From: Bin80 sp965219915
GTDB taxonomy: Bacteria > Bacteroidota > Rhodothermia > Rhodothermales > Bin80
Assembly (NCBI GenBank): GCA_965219915.1
Contig: OZ244794.1
Location: forward strand, 3,100,001 to 3,164,000
Length of the DNA: 64,000 nt
Reading direction: 5' to 3'
Shown here: piece after piece, positions 34,716 through 45,300 of the stretch
Position numbering within the stretch: position 1 is the stretch's first letter
Layout: each line of letters starts with the position of its first letter
Made by a program: the position numbers and the translations under genes
The notes under the pieces: generated by a model
Seen by the model: the letters and a program-made list of their open reading frames with translations, nothing else
Databases searched by the model: none
Told to the model about the DNA's origin: nothing

Positions 34716-35602
34716 TGAGCAAAAAGATTCTCTTTGCCGGATTTCTCTTATTCCTGGCTGCCTGTGATTCTGCAGACTTCAGTGTACTGGACTATGAAAC
34801 TGTAGTTGAGCTCACACTCATCGCAAACGAACCGATCCCCCAAGCTCGTTTGAGCCGGGTTGTACCGGAAAACCAGTCCAGTGATTTTGAGGGGCGTGCA
34901 ATTACGAATGCTGAGGTCGTACTCAGTACAGGCTCAACGAGTTTGCTGCTGGAAGCATCAACTGAAAAACCCGGAGTGTACGAGTACCTTGGCCCCGAAC
35001 ATATTATACAGCCCGGTGCGCGCTATGATTTGAGGGTAACTGTGCCTGGTGTAGCGACTACGATCACAGGAACCACCAACGTCCCGACTGTTTTGGAAAT
35101 CCTGAGTGCCTCGCCCGAGGCAGGAACATATCTGTCGGATGAACAGCTGACCCTCATTGTGACGCCGGGTCGTGGTAGTGATCAAACCCAGAGCAGCTTC
35201 ACACTGGTAACGGAAGCTTTTGATGTACGAGAGGATCTTCTGGTGCCAAGCGCAGCTGGGTTTTTGGAGAACGATTCCGATCTCACCCTAGAGGACTTTA
35301 GGCTGAGTGCATCTCCAATCATTACAGAAGGCAATTTTCTCAGGTTTCCAGACGGCACCATCGAGTTAGTATATCCGTGGATAGGGGTCAATTTCTATGG
35401 CCGCAACGTGGTCTACGTGAATTCGCTGGATCGTAATCTGTCTGATTTTGTCAGATCAGCCGAGTTACAGCAAGGAGGGGAAGGGACTTTTGGTCCTGGA
35501 GTTATTCCCAATGCCATTCCGACCCTTTATGGTGCACACGGTCTGTTTGGTAGTCTGGCCAGGGACAAGACGCAGTTCACCGTTTTTCGTCCAGAAGAGT
35601 GA
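34715..35602 (+). CDS. DUF4249-type surface lipoprotein
   Basis: A 295-residue lipoprotein: the signal sequence MSKKILFAGFLLFLAAC ends in a lipobox with Cys at residue 17. The N-terminal part ETVVELTLIANEPIPQARLSR and the beta-sandwich segment with GARYDLRVTVPG and TGTTNVPTVLEI match the DUF4249 pattern, whose genes usually follow a TonB-dependent receptor as here (one-base overlap, TGATG). Such lipoproteins probably sit over the receptor and help capture ligand. It ends only 3 bases from the convergent GCS2 gene, with no room for a private terminator. Confidence 0.8.
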   Translation: MSKKILFAGFLLFLAACDSADFSVLDYETVVELTLIANEPIPQARLSRVVPENQSSDFEGRAITNAEVVLSTGSTSLLLEASTEKPGVYEYLGPEHIIQPGARYDLRVTVPGVATTITGTTNVPTVLEILSASPEAGTYLSDEQLTLIVTPGRGSDQTQSSFTLVTEAFDVREDLLVPSAAGFLENDSDLTLEDFRLSASPIITEGNFLRFPDGTIELVYPWIGVNFYGRNVVYVNSLDRNLSDFVRSAELQQGGEGTFGPGVIPNAIPTLYGAHGLFGSLARDKTQFTVFRPEE

Positions 35603-35605
35603 TTC

Positions 35606-36757
35606 CTACACTCCGTGCATGGTTTCCCGGATGAGCATGTCCACCACTGCCTTGATGGCCTGCTCCGTTGTGGCTCCTTCCAGCTTTGCTTCTTTATAAG
35701 CTTTACGCTGCCAGTGTGCGCTGGTCCCCCGCTTCAGGATCGTGCGCGCATGCTTGATTTCTTCCACGCAGCCCAGGATTTCTGCATCCGGCATGACTGA
35801 CTCCAATAGTTCTTCAAGCAACTCCGCGTAAGGAATCGTCAGCCCTCTCCCAAAATCAATCAGTGCTCCATCAATCCCGTAACGCTGGGCACGCCAGCGG
35901 TTTTCGTACAACAGCATGTTAGCATAGCTGCGCCAACGCTGGTTTTCCCGGCGCAGGCGCCACAGCATATGCAACCAGCACTGATACAACGCCGCGATGC
36001 AGATCGCATCCTCTACTCGCGTACAGATGTCGGTCATCCGCATCTCTAGCGTGGGGAACCGGTGGCTAGGTCGAATATCCCACCAGATCTTCGTGCTGTC
36101 CTCAATCACACCGGCATGAACAAGTACATCTACATGCCGCTCAAATTCTGCATAGCTCTCGAAGTGTTCTGGAAGTCCTGTGCGCGGAATTTCGTTCCAG
36201 ACAGCAATTCGGTACGACATAAGCCCCGTATCCTGGCCTTCCCAGTAAGGTGAAGACGAGCTCAATGCCAACAGATGTGGGAGTACATAAGTGGTCTGGT
36301 TCATCATGTCAATCCGTAGATTGTCGTTCTCGATCCCCGCATGTATGTGCATTCCACAGATGACCATTCTCTGAGCTATAACCTGCATGTTCTGAGCTAG
36401 GATTTCATAGCGGTCCCGGGGAGTGTGGCGCTGGGTTACGTACGAAGCATTCGGATGCGAAGATGCAGCGATAATCGCGAGTCCGTACGGCTCCACCACA
36501 TCATAGACTGTTCTGCGTAATCGAATCAACTCTTCCTGTGCCTCTTGCACATTTGCGCAAACATGTGTTCCAACTTCTATCTGAGATTGGAAGAATTCCT
36601 GCGAGACCTGCCCGCCCAGTGCTTCCTGTGCATCTTGCAACATTGAGGGCGGCACTTCGCGAATAAGCTTTCCGGTGTCCTCCTCTACGATGAGGTACTC
36701 CTCCTCGATACCCAGACTGAGTTTCGGTTCCTGTAGAATTTCACTGGCAACTGACAT
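35606..36757 (-). CDS. GCS2-family carboxylate-amine ligase (YbdK-like)
   Basis: A 383-residue ATP-dependent ligase of glutamate-cysteine ligase family 2. Family motifs are LSLGIEEEYLIVEEDTG near residue 14, EVGTHVCANVQEAQEEL, ICGMHIHAGIEN and a substrate-loop WWDIRPSHRFPTLEMRMTDICT. Related enzymes include E. coli YbdK with weak glutamate-cysteine ligase activity and amide-bond ligases of other substrates; which applies here is unclear. It stands alone on the minus strand, with a small hairpin in its 5' leader. Confidence 0.9.
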   Translation of the reverse strand: MSVASEILQEPKLSLGIEEEYLIVEEDTGKLIREVPPSMLQDAQEALGGQVSQEFFQSQIEVGTHVCANVQEAQEELIRLRRTVYDVVEPYGLAIIAASSHPNASYVTQRHTPRDRYEILAQNMQVIAQRMVICGMHIHAGIENDNLRIDMMNQTTYVLPHLLALSSSSPYWEGQDTGLMSYRIAVWNEIPRTGLPEHFESYAEFERHVDVLVHAGVIEDSTKIWWDIRPSHRFPTLEMRMTDICTRVEDAICIAALYQCWLHMLWRLRRENQRWRSYANMLLYENRWRAQRYGIDGALIDFGRGLTIPYAELLEELLESVMPDAEILGCVEEIKHARTILKRGTSAHWQRKAYKEAKLEGATTEQAIKAVVDMLIRETMHGV

Positions 36758-37260
36758 GAGCTTGGTTTTTTTCGGGGTTCAGTCAAAACCCCCCGTTGAA
36801 CAATTACGAGACCTTACAGACTAGTTGTACACATAACAAGTGTGTATGCTCAATCAGATTCTGACAGCAACTCATTCGTACAATTCATTAGTGAGACCTT
36901 TGGATCTAGTTTCAGGTCACAGGGAACCCGTACATTGGTGATGGGCTAGAACCTTGTAGCACATGAAGACCAATGCCCACCTGGAAACAATGAACCTGTA
37001 GTGTATCAATTTCACGCTCCTTGGCGCCACTAATGTAAACGCTCCCCACCATGCAGTTGCGCCAGTACCGGAAGCTGCTCGCAGAAACTGTGTAACTTCA
37101 CCGGGACGAGCCCCAAGATTAGCGGACCTCTAGGCATGAACACCAGACCAATCGGGCAATATACCGCTAGACCCTACCGAAACACACTGAATCAAACAAC
37201 CCCCAATTCCCGCGCAAACGCTAATTTAGGAATCATCCTGTCAGCATCCCTCTTGCACGC
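36758..37260. other. 503-base divergent intergenic region
   Basis: Region between the GCS2 ligase gene and pyrF. A leader hairpin at 36774-36792 is listed separately. Beyond that I see no gene, tRNA, or strong terminator; a short plus-strand frame at 37136 runs into pyrF in another phase and looks like chance. Confidence 0.5.
36774..36792 (-). promoter_or_regulatory. Hairpin in the leader of the GCS2 ligase gene
   Basis: GGGGTT (36774-36779) and AACCCC (36787-36792) form a 6-bp GC-rich stem with a 7-base loop, about 16 bases before the ATG on the minus strand and followed by an A-rich run. It could affect ribosome access; no known riboswitch is recognised. Confidence 0.3.
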
Positions 37261-38088
37261 ATGGAGTCTAACTTTACTGAACGCTTGCGCAATGCCCAGT
37301 CTGCCTGCGATAGCATGGTTTGCGTAGGATTGGATCCGGATATAGCCAAACTCCCCGACGTCCTCCGCCAAAAATACGCGAAGCCTGAAGCTGCTATCCT
37401 GGCTTTTAACAGCGCAATTATACAGGCTACGGCTCCCTATTCCTGTGCCTATAAGCTCAATGCGGCCTTCTACGAAAACCTGGGCAGCGGTGGATTTAGC
37501 ACGCTAACCTCCACCATTGATCTGATCCCGAACCATGCACTATCCATTGTGGATGCCAAACGTGGCGATATCGGCAATACGGCCCGCAGCTATGCTTCCA
37601 GCATCTTCAACTTGCTGGGGGCTGATGGCTGCACGGTTGCACCTTATATGGGTTTTGATGCAGTACAACCATTCCTTGAGTATCGCGACCGGGCAACCTT
37701 TGTCCTGGTACGAACATCCAACCCAAGTAGCGATGAATTCCAGTCGCTGATCGCGGATGGGAAACCGCTATACGAACATGTCGCCAGTCGAGCTGCCGCG
37801 TGGGGGAAAAAATCATCTGGTACCATCGGATTCGTGGTGGGGGCAACCAAGCCACGGGAGCTTCAACGGCTGCGCGATCAGCATCCGACCATCCCCTTCC
37901 TGATCCCTGGCGTAGGTTCACAGGGCGGATCCGTAAAAGCAGCCGCACGAGCAGCAACCTCGAAAGGCCTCGTTCTCGTAAATAGCAGCCGCAGCATCCT
38001 ATATGCCTCTCCGAACAGGGATTTTGGTCAGATGGCGGCCAAAGCTACACGCAAACTGCGCGACGCAATAAACCAAACGAACCATTGA
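37261..38088 (+). CDS. pyrF: Orotidine 5'-phosphate decarboxylase (type 2)
   Basis: PyrF makes UMP from OMP, the last step of pyrimidine synthesis. The 275-residue protein has the type-2 signatures VCVGLDPD, YKLNAAFYE with the catalytic Lys, and the diagnostic IVDAKRGDIGNTARSYA Asp-x-Lys-x2-Asp motif, then VAPYMGFD and LIPGVGSQGG. Length is typical of the longer, mycobacterial-type PyrF rather than the 230-residue E. coli type. A small monooxygenase-like gene starts 2 bases after its stop and is probably cotranscribed. Confidence 0.95.
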   Translation: MESNFTERLRNAQSACDSMVCVGLDPDIAKLPDVLRQKYAKPEAAILAFNSAIIQATAPYSCAYKLNAAFYENLGSGGFSTLTSTIDLIPNHALSIVDAKRGDIGNTARSYASSIFNLLGADGCTVAPYMGFDAVQPFLEYRDRATFVLVRTSNPSSDEFQSLIADGKPLYEHVASRAAAWGKKSSGTIGFVVGATKPRELQRLRDQHPTIPFLIPGVGSQGGSVKAAARAATSKGLVLVNSSRSILYASPNRDFGQMAAKATRKLRDAINQTNH

Positions 38089-38090
38089 AA

Positions 38091-38384
38091 ATGCTGATCC
38101 GGATTGTGCGCCTCTCATTGCGACCCGATGCCGTCAGCTCTTTTTACAATCTCTTTGCCGTAACCGCCCCAAAGATTCGACAGGCAGAGGGTTGTAGAAA
38201 ACTTGAGCTCTGGGTAGATGCTGAATTCTCAAACGTAATCACAACGTACAGCGAGTGGGATTCTGAATCCCATCTGAATGCCTACCGGGAATCCACCCTG
38301 TTCAGGGATGCCTGGGCAACCGTCAAACCGATGTTTACCTCTCCGGCTTTAGCCCACAGCTATCTCCCTCAAAAAGTTACTTGA
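38091..38384 (+). CDS. ABM-domain small protein (antibiotic biosynthesis monooxygenase-like)
   Basis: A protein of 97 residues with a dimeric ferredoxin-like alpha-beta fold. The strand IRIVRLSLRPD, the helix-strand AEGCRKLELWVDAEF and the classic ABM segment TYSEWDSESHLNAYRESTLF identify the family, whose members include heme-degrading and quinol monooxygenases and many of unknown function. The ATG at 38091 is preferred over a TTG at 38085 that overlaps the pyrF stop. The last 16 bases overlap the 3' end of the TonB-receptor gene on the other strand. Confidence 0.75.
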   Translation: MLIRIVRLSLRPDAVSSFYNLFAVTAPKIRQAEGCRKLELWVDAEFSNVITTYSEWDSESHLNAYRESTLFRDAWATVKPMFTSPALAHSYLPQKVT

Positions 38385-40366
38385 ACGCCCCCGTGTAAAG
38401 CCCTCCCCGGCCCAGGTAGACCCAACTGTGGCAGTGTCACTGCGTCGGTGATATTGTTTCCCCGTGCAAAAATCTCAGCCGAATATTGTTTGTACAGTAG
38501 GAGCCAGGCCAAACGAATATTAGTTACCCTGGAGCGCTCAAGCGGTACGAATGCGTTATCCTGCGACAGTCCGTGCGCCTTGCCCGTGAATTGCTCCTCC
38601 AGCGCCACCGAAAAGCCACCCGCAGACCGAAAGCTAATCCTGCATCCTCCGACCCCTGACGGTTTCTCCACCAGTGGCTCCGTACCATTGGTGGTAACCG
38701 CCCGAGCACGCATTATAGTCATGCTGCAGCTTGCCAGCACACGTGACAAAATGCGGGAGACCAGCGTAGCCTCGAGCCCAAGTACCCGACTGCCATCAAG
38801 ATTTACACGCTGCCGTCGGGGGCGCATTTCGCCATCCAAGAGCACCATCCTCTGCCCAATCGTGTCGTGGGTCCGGTTAAAGAAGGCGATCGCCTCTGCA
38901 GTAGTTTCACCATGCTCAATGCGTACCGCAACCTCTGTCAATAAGGAAGATTCAGGTACGAGATCAGGGTTCACTAGAAACCTCCCCAACGCTTCCCCAA
39001 ACAGCTCACGCATCGTTGGAAAACGAACTTTACGCCCGGCAACTCCCCTGATCGTTATACCGGGAGTGATGTCATGAGAGAGTCCCAAGGTGACGCCCAT
39101 ACCTGTTTGTGGGCCACGACCCGGCTTGTCACCGGTTTTTGGAGTTGCAAAAACATCCATACTGGCACCCACTGTAACATTTACGCGCCCCGTTTTTGTG
39201 TATTCAATACCATTACTGAGAACCCGCTGTGAGAAGAGTCTCAGAAGGGGGATCTCTCCGATTGCAAGATCCTGTTGCTCATGGCTTGACGACAACCAGT
39301 TTACGGCGGTCCGAAGCACCCCATTCCCTGAAAAATCGCGCAGGTAGGCAAGACGTACCCCATACGTATCATCCTGGTCGATTTGGATGCTGAGTTGTTC
39401 GCGATAAGATGCATTCGAGTACTGTGCAATCGTCTGGCCAAAACGGCTGACCCAGGCAGCTCCGCGTAAGGTTCCATTCCGAACACGAAGCTGTCCACTG
39501 ACAATGGCCATATTGGTCTCCCATTCCGGATACCGCCAGAATCGCACTCTGGACACCTCGGGATCCAAGTGACCTTCGGGCGCAACGCCTTTCTTGCCGC
39601 CAAGGCTCAGAAGAGAAATACCAATACTACCACCATCGCCTACATTGTAGGCCACCTGACCAAATACAGACCGCATACGACGGTCTGTATTGGTTCGTAC
39701 ATCGGAATGTTGACTGTACGGCAAATCTGCTTCATCAGGAACCCCTATCCCATTCTGATCTGATAGGCCCGCAAAAACCGTGGACTGGAATCTTTCTGTG
39801 CGGCGAAGCCATGTGAGTCGGGCCTGTTGCGAGCCATACGAGCCGGTAATTCCCGACAACTGTGTAAACGTCCCCTGGTTGCTGAGCTGCCTGGACGTAA
39901 GATTGATGGCCCCGCCAAGGACATTGGCCCCATAGAGCACTGAAGGGACCCCCTTGGCAATTGAGATTTCTCCTATAACTTCTGAGGGAATCAGGCTCAA
40001 GTCTATACGATTATCCCATGGAACGTTGAGCAGTGCCCCATCAAAGAATACGCTCACCTGCCGCTCACCTGACCCACGCAGATAAATCAGTGACTCGCCA
40101 CGCGAGTTTGTCTGCAGATGTGCGGCCGGAACGAGCCGCAGAACATAGTCAATTGAGGCCGCGTCTGTCTGTGCAATGTCTGCCAGACGGACGCGCTGCG
40201 TCGTTGATACCGCTGAAGCCACAGTCGTCCTGCCCTGTGGGCCGACAACAATCTCCCCCAATTCGTAGTGGGTCAGCGTGTCGTTCGGTACCTGCGCCTG
40301 CACCGTCCTCCCCACATACAAGCTACCTACTATTGCAAACAAACAATATGCTACCTTCAGGATCAT
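38369..40366 (-). CDS. TonB-dependent outer-membrane receptor
   Basis: A 665-residue receptor. The signal peptide ends TVQA; a short TonB-box-like stretch (YELGEIVVGPQ) precedes the plug at about 40-165, with SLIYLRGSGERQVSVFFDGALL and GVPSVLYGANVLGGAINL. The barrel ends in HGGVQVTF with the expected C-terminal Phe. It lacks the carboxypeptidase-like domain of the receptor at 32421, so it resembles the BtuB/FepA-type siderophore or vitamin receptors; the ligand is not evident. It follows the lipoprotein gene by 39 bases and overlaps the ABM gene by 16 bases tail to tail. Confidence 0.88.
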   Translation of the reverse strand: MILKVAYCLFAIVGSLYVGRTVQAQVPNDTLTHYELGEIVVGPQGRTTVASAVSTTQRVRLADIAQTDAASIDYVLRLVPAAHLQTNSRGESLIYLRGSGERQVSVFFDGALLNVPWDNRIDLSLIPSEVIGEISIAKGVPSVLYGANVLGGAINLTSRQLSNQGTFTQLSGITGSYGSQQARLTWLRRTERFQSTVFAGLSDQNGIGVPDEADLPYSQHSDVRTNTDRRMRSVFGQVAYNVGDGGSIGISLLSLGGKKGVAPEGHLDPEVSRVRFWRYPEWETNMAIVSGQLRVRNGTLRGAAWVSRFGQTIAQYSNASYREQLSIQIDQDDTYGVRLAYLRDFSGNGVLRTAVNWLSSSHEQQDLAIGEIPLLRLFSQRVLSNGIEYTKTGRVNVTVGASMDVFATPKTGDKPGRGPQTGMGVTLGLSHDITPGITIRGVAGRKVRFPTMRELFGEALGRFLVNPDLVPESSLLTEVAVRIEHGETTAEAIAFFNRTHDTIGQRMVLLDGEMRPRRQRVNLDGSRVLGLEATLVSRILSRVLASCSMTIMRARAVTTNGTEPLVEKPSGVGGCRISFRSAGGFSVALEEQFTGKAHGLSQDNAFVPLERSRVTNIRLAWLLLYKQYSAEIFARGNNITDAVTLPQLGLPGPGRALHGGVQVTF

Positions 40367-40405
40367 GTGTCCAGTGCGATCGGTACACGACCTGCTGCGG
40401 CGGGA

Positions 40406-40975
40406 CTATGGAACGGACACGGATTCTATGCCGGCCAACAGGTCCTTCAAATCTGTAGGGCTCTGCGACCGATTATAGTGGTGTGGCCTGATCTGTAAGC
40501 GTCCTATTTCCGGCACCTGCTCCGTGTGTGCAAGGCCCAAGTATACTCCAAGGTCTCTGGAGAGCGTTTGTCGCTTTGACTGCGCCAATTCTCTTTCACT
40601 GATTAGTGCACCGAATGCCCGATGCAAAACTCCATATTGGCCCCGTCCCACCCAGTTTGTCAGCACGTTATCTTCAATCGCCAACACCTCGTTGATCAGC
40701 TCCTTCTGTCTCTGTGCCACCTCCGCATACCCAGAGGCTATGACCTGCATACGGTCGCTAAAAGCGGACAAGGCGGGATCTGCAGCTGCGGCCTCAGCTA
40801 ACCTGGCAGCTTCCGTTTCCATAGCAGAGGCCTCGGCTGCGATCTGCTCCACTGTTACAGTCAGACTCTCAGCAATCTTGTCTTCGGTACCTCCATAGGT
40901 GCGGCATCCCGCCAAGGCAATCAATCCGGCAAAAAGAAAGATGGTCCATCGCCTGTTCGTAACCAGCTGCATCAA
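40406..40975 (-). CDS. Lipoprotein of unknown function, helical
   Basis: A 189-residue predicted lipoprotein (signal ending in the lipobox IALAGC, Cys at about residue 24). The mature part is Ala/Glu-rich and probably helical to about residue 85 (TVEQIAAEASAMETEAARLAEAAA), with a second helical part containing RAFGALISERELAQSKRQTL. I do not recognise a family. Its ATG overlaps the glgC stop by four bases, an unexpected coupling of a lipoprotein to a cytosolic glycogen gene. The TonB-receptor gene follows 39 bases later. Confidence 0.65.
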   Translation of the reverse strand: MMQLVTNRRWTIFLFAGLIALAGCRTYGGTEDKIAESLTVTVEQIAAEASAMETEAARLAEAAAADPALSAFSDRMQVIASGYAEVAQRQKELINEVLAIEDNVLTNWVGRGQYGVLHRAFGALISERELAQSKRQTLSRDLGVYLGLAHTEQVPEIGRLQIRPHHYNRSQSPTDLKDLLAGIESVSVP

Positions 40976-42234
40976 ATTACAGTTTCGTCCGGGATCGTAA
41001 CGTTCTTCGGGATCACAACGACCCCGTCACGGATATATAAATCCTCACCATCATGCTCTTGTACGCCTTCAGTGTTACGTATGATGCATCTGCTGCCAAT
41101 GGCTACATTTTTGTCCACGATCGCCCCCTCAATAACCGAATGGTCTCCGATGCCGGGCCGCTCCGGCCCCTCGACACGTTCGCGAATTTCCGTCCCGTGC
41201 CAAGGATAGTAGTCTGCACCCAGAAGAACTGAATTGCGAATAGTTGTGTGATCGCCAATTTGTGTACGGATTCCAATCACTGATCCGGTGACCTCACTCT
41301 TGCCGATCGCGCATCCTTCGGACACCAGACTGTCGGTCAGTTTTGCTCCAGAAATCCTGGCCGGCGCAAGCATCCTCGCATGGGTGTAAAGGCGCATGGC
41401 TGGATTGTATAGATTGTACCCAGGCTGTGAGTCGGCCAGCATTAAACTGGCATCATAATAGGACCGGATCGTTCCAATATCACTCCAGTAACCCTCGAAC
41501 GGATAACTCACCACACGCATTTTTTCGATTACGTGAGGAATAATTTGCTTCCCAAAATCATGGTGGTCCGGTTCCTCGTTAAGAATATTGAAGAGGAGCT
41601 CGCTATTGAATACATAAATGCCCATGGAAGCCAGGTATACCCGTCCCACAGCTTTCATGGACGCACTGACCGGGCTTTCTTTGCCATTCAGGTCCTGCGG
41701 TTTTTCGTGAAACTCCGTGATCCGCTGATTTTCATCGGTCTTGAGAATCCCGAAGGCAGGAGCCTCTTCCGCCGTGACCGGAATAGTCGCGACAGTCACA
41801 GTAGCATCGCTGTCGACGTGACTAGCCAGGAGTTTCCTGTAGTCCATCGAATAGAGCTGATCTCCCGATAGAATCAATATATGCTCATGCCGATAGACCG
41901 CGACATGAGGGATACTCTGGCGAACCGCATCAGCCGTCCCCTGAAACCAGTTCGCGGACTTCTGCGTCTGTTCTGCAGCCAAAACCGTTACGAAACCTCG
42001 CCGATAATCGTCAAACCTGTATGTGTGTGCCAAATGGCGATTCAGACTGGCAGAGTTGAACTGGGTTAAAACAAAAATCTTGCTGATCCCCGAATTGATA
42101 CAGTTTGAAACCGGAACGTCAATGAGCCGATACTTGCCTGCAAGCGGCACAGCAGGCTTGGAACGAAGCAAGGTTAGTGGAAATAATCGCGAGCCTGTAC
42201 CACCGCCAAGGATAATTGCTGCACAATCAGTCAT
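40972..42234 (-). CDS. glgC: Glucose-1-phosphate adenylyltransferase
   Basis: GlgC makes ADP-glucose for glycogen synthesis. The 420-residue protein has the nucleotidyl-transferase start ILGGGTGSRLFPLT with LRSKPAVPLAGKYRLIDVPVSNCINSG, the LSGDQLYSMDY segment holding the catalytic Asp, IYVFNSELL, and a C-terminal left-handed beta-helix (about 300-410, hexapeptide-like VIGIRTQIGDHTTIRNSVLL). The layout is of the plant/cyanobacterial kind. No glycogen synthase or branching enzyme is nearby. The gene is coupled to a lipoprotein gene downstream. Confidence 0.94.
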   Translation of the reverse strand: MTDCAAIILGGGTGSRLFPLTLLRSKPAVPLAGKYRLIDVPVSNCINSGISKIFVLTQFNSASLNRHLAHTYRFDDYRRGFVTVLAAEQTQKSANWFQGTADAVRQSIPHVAVYRHEHILILSGDQLYSMDYRKLLASHVDSDATVTVATIPVTAEEAPAFGILKTDENQRITEFHEKPQDLNGKESPVSASMKAVGRVYLASMGIYVFNSELLFNILNEEPDHHDFGKQIIPHVIEKMRVVSYPFEGYWSDIGTIRSYYDASLMLADSQPGYNLYNPAMRLYTHARMLAPARISGAKLTDSLVSEGCAIGKSEVTGSVIGIRTQIGDHTTIRNSVLLGADYYPWHGTEIRERVEGPERPGIGDHSVIEGAIVDKNVAIGSRCIIRNTEGVQEHDGEDLYIRDGVVVIPKNVTIPDETVI

Positions 42235-42313
42235 AATTAAAACACGTTATTGAATAGTCGCACCACTGTACAAATAATACTACTTTAATGCGCTGCTCCA
42301 GCGTTAATTACCG

Positions 42314-45300
42314 ATGAAACCGTTGGTGATCATCAACGGTACACATGGCACGATGAGTGAAGAGTCCAAACGTATTCTGCACGGGGTCCAGATCCGCCTA
42401 CAGACTTGCTGGGGACGACTGATCACAGAACGAGTCGCGGTTGGGCTTATTCTGCTCATCACTGCAGTCACGGGCACGCTGCTTGTACTCCTTACGGCAG
42501 AAATGCGTCTATGGCTACCTACTCCCTGGCGCGGTGCACTTTTCTGGGTCTGGATCGGCACAGGTATTGCGCTACTCTCTTGGTTTGTAGTTCGCCCCTG
42601 GATGACAGGATGGCTTGGCCGCACACGCTACAAAACGATTGCACATAGTGTAACCAGAAATCAACCTGACCTGCAGAGCAAACTGGTCAGCCTGCTTGAG
42701 CTCTGTAATGGCGAATCCAGTGCGGCTCCGCGTTCCCTGGTAGACAGTGCAGTAAAGGCACTCAACTCTGACGTGTCCAACCTCCCACTCATTGAGAAAG
42801 TGAACTGGAGGCAGCCAATCATCTGGAGCCGATATGCAGCAATCCCGCTGGGGCTTATTGCCGTGCTAACCTTGGCAGCTCCCCAAGGATTCCGGGACGC
42901 TTCGATACGCCTGTTCTCCCCTGGAACAACTTTCGAACGCCCCGCACCGTTCGCGTTGGCTGTTACCCCTGGTAATATTGAAGTTACCAGAGGAGACTCC
43001 TTAACTATTATTGCCACAGCCTCAGGCGAAACCCTCCCGGAAATTGTAACAATTGAACTAGGGGTGCCTGGGGAAAGTAGTATTCGCTCGCAAAGCATCC
43101 GATCTGACGCATCTGGTCGGTTCCTTCACCAGGAACACAACCTTCGCCTGCCCCTGAGATATCGCGCAGTGGCTGGTCCTGTAAGGTCGCCCTGGTACGA
43201 TGTGACCGTAATTGATCGCCCAATTCTTCGGGACCTGCACGTAAGTTTGCGCCCTCCTGCCTACACCGGACTCCCCGCCGAACAACTACCACCTGGAACC
43301 GGAAATATCACGGCATTGCAAGGCACCGTAGCAAATATTCGCGTTCGATCAAGTGATCCTGATGTTACGGCCTGGTTATCTATGGATAACACAAACCAGG
43401 ATATTGTTCTTGAAGACATGGCCGGAGCTTTCACGCTCCATAAGGAAACCACGTATCGCATCATTCTGGAGTCCCCCAGCGGCGTGCAGAATCTTGATCC
43501 GATTACCTATTCAATTACCCCCCTTATCGATCAATACCCCTCTGTGGAACTGATTTCGCCGGCTCCTCAGACGAATATGGACTTTTCGCTGTTGGTTCCG
43601 CTTGATATTCGAGTTCGGGATGATTTTGGTTTTTCACGGCTTGCGCTCTCCTGGCGACTGTCTGACAGCCGATTTGGAGATACTATGGAGACCTTCCAGG
43701 AAATAATACTGTCGCTGCCGGGAGCCCCCGAGGTTCAGTACCTCTGGGACCTTGGAATGACAACTGGGCTGGATATTGTACCTGGCGATGTGATCAGCTA
43801 CTTCGTGACTGTCTGGGACAACGACGGCTACAATGGCCCCAAGAAAAGTGTCTCTGCCACACAACTGTTGCGCCTTCCCTCAATTGCTGAACGATACGAA
43901 GCGCTGGAGTCCACACAGGATGAAACAGAATCCGGTCTTGAATCGCTCGTGGAAGAAGCGGAAGATGTACGCGAACAATTTGAAGAGCTGCGCGACGAGC
44001 TTCGAGAGAAGCAGGATGCCGACTGGGACGACCAGCAAAGTCTTGAAAGCTTGCGCCAAGCGCAGGAGGAACTGCAAAACCGTGTAGATGAACTGGCTCA
44101 GAACATGGAGGAGGCGGGTGAGCAGATGGACAATCATAATCTGGTCAGCGACGAATTACTGGATTTATTTCGAGAGCTGCAGAATGTAACCGAAGAAATC
44201 AGCTCCCCAGAGCTCGCGGAGGCGCTCGAGCAGCTGCAGGAAGCACTTACCGAATTTGATCCGGCCCTAATGCAGGAATCGCTGGACAAAATTGAATTCA
44301 ATGAGGAGATGTTCAGAGAACGAATAGAGCGGACCCTCGAATTGTTCAAAAATTTCCAAGTGCAGCAACAACTGGAAGAAACAGAGCGACGCGCTGAGGA
44401 CCTTCAAGAAGTGCAGGATAACCTGGCAGAACAGACAGCAGAAGATACTCCGACGGAAACGCCCGAGGAGCTCGCAGAGGAACAAATGCAGGCTGCCGAA
44501 GAGATGTCGGCCCTGGAAGCCAAGATGGAAGAAATTGCTGATCGCATGCGGGAACTTCAGCGAGCCCCTGTGCAGCAGATGGAGCAGCTCAACGAACAAA
44601 CGCAGGCACAAGAGTTGCCCAAAGGCATGCGGGAGAATGCCCAGCAAATGCAGGCTGGCCAGATGCAACAGGCTAACCAGGGGCAACAGCAAATGAGTCA
44701 GAGTATGCAGCAACTGCAGTCTGACCTGCAAAACGTCCAGACTGGAATGCAGGGACAGCAGATGCAAGTCAACATGGCTGCACTTAGACTGATCCTAAGC
44801 AATGTTCTACGACTGTCCTATGATCAGGAAGACCTGCGTCGTAATATAGCAGATGCCACCCGGGACAGCCCCCTATTGCGCGATTTCGCACGGGAACAGT
44901 CAGTCTTGGCAATCGGGGGAACAGTTGTTGCCGACTCAATCCAGTCTTTGGGACGCACCCTGCCCCAACTTTCACGGGCTGTCCAAGAGTTTGCCGGCAA
45001 TGCGCTGATGAGCATGGAGACTTCCATCGAAATGCTGACGGAGAGCAACAAGCTCGCGGCTGAATCCAGTGCTGCCGAAGCAATGACCAACCTGAATAAC
45101 CTGGCCTTGCTGTTGAGTGATTTGCTGGACCAGCTAATGGATGCTTCGTCCTCCAGCAGTGGTGGAGCGATGTCCATGGAGCAAATGATTCAGCAGCTCC
45201 AGGAAATGGCCATGCAACAGGATCAGTTGAACCAGGCGCTCGAAGAATTTTTCGGACAATCACCGGGAGAGCGCATGAGCGCAGATATGCAGGAGCGCCT

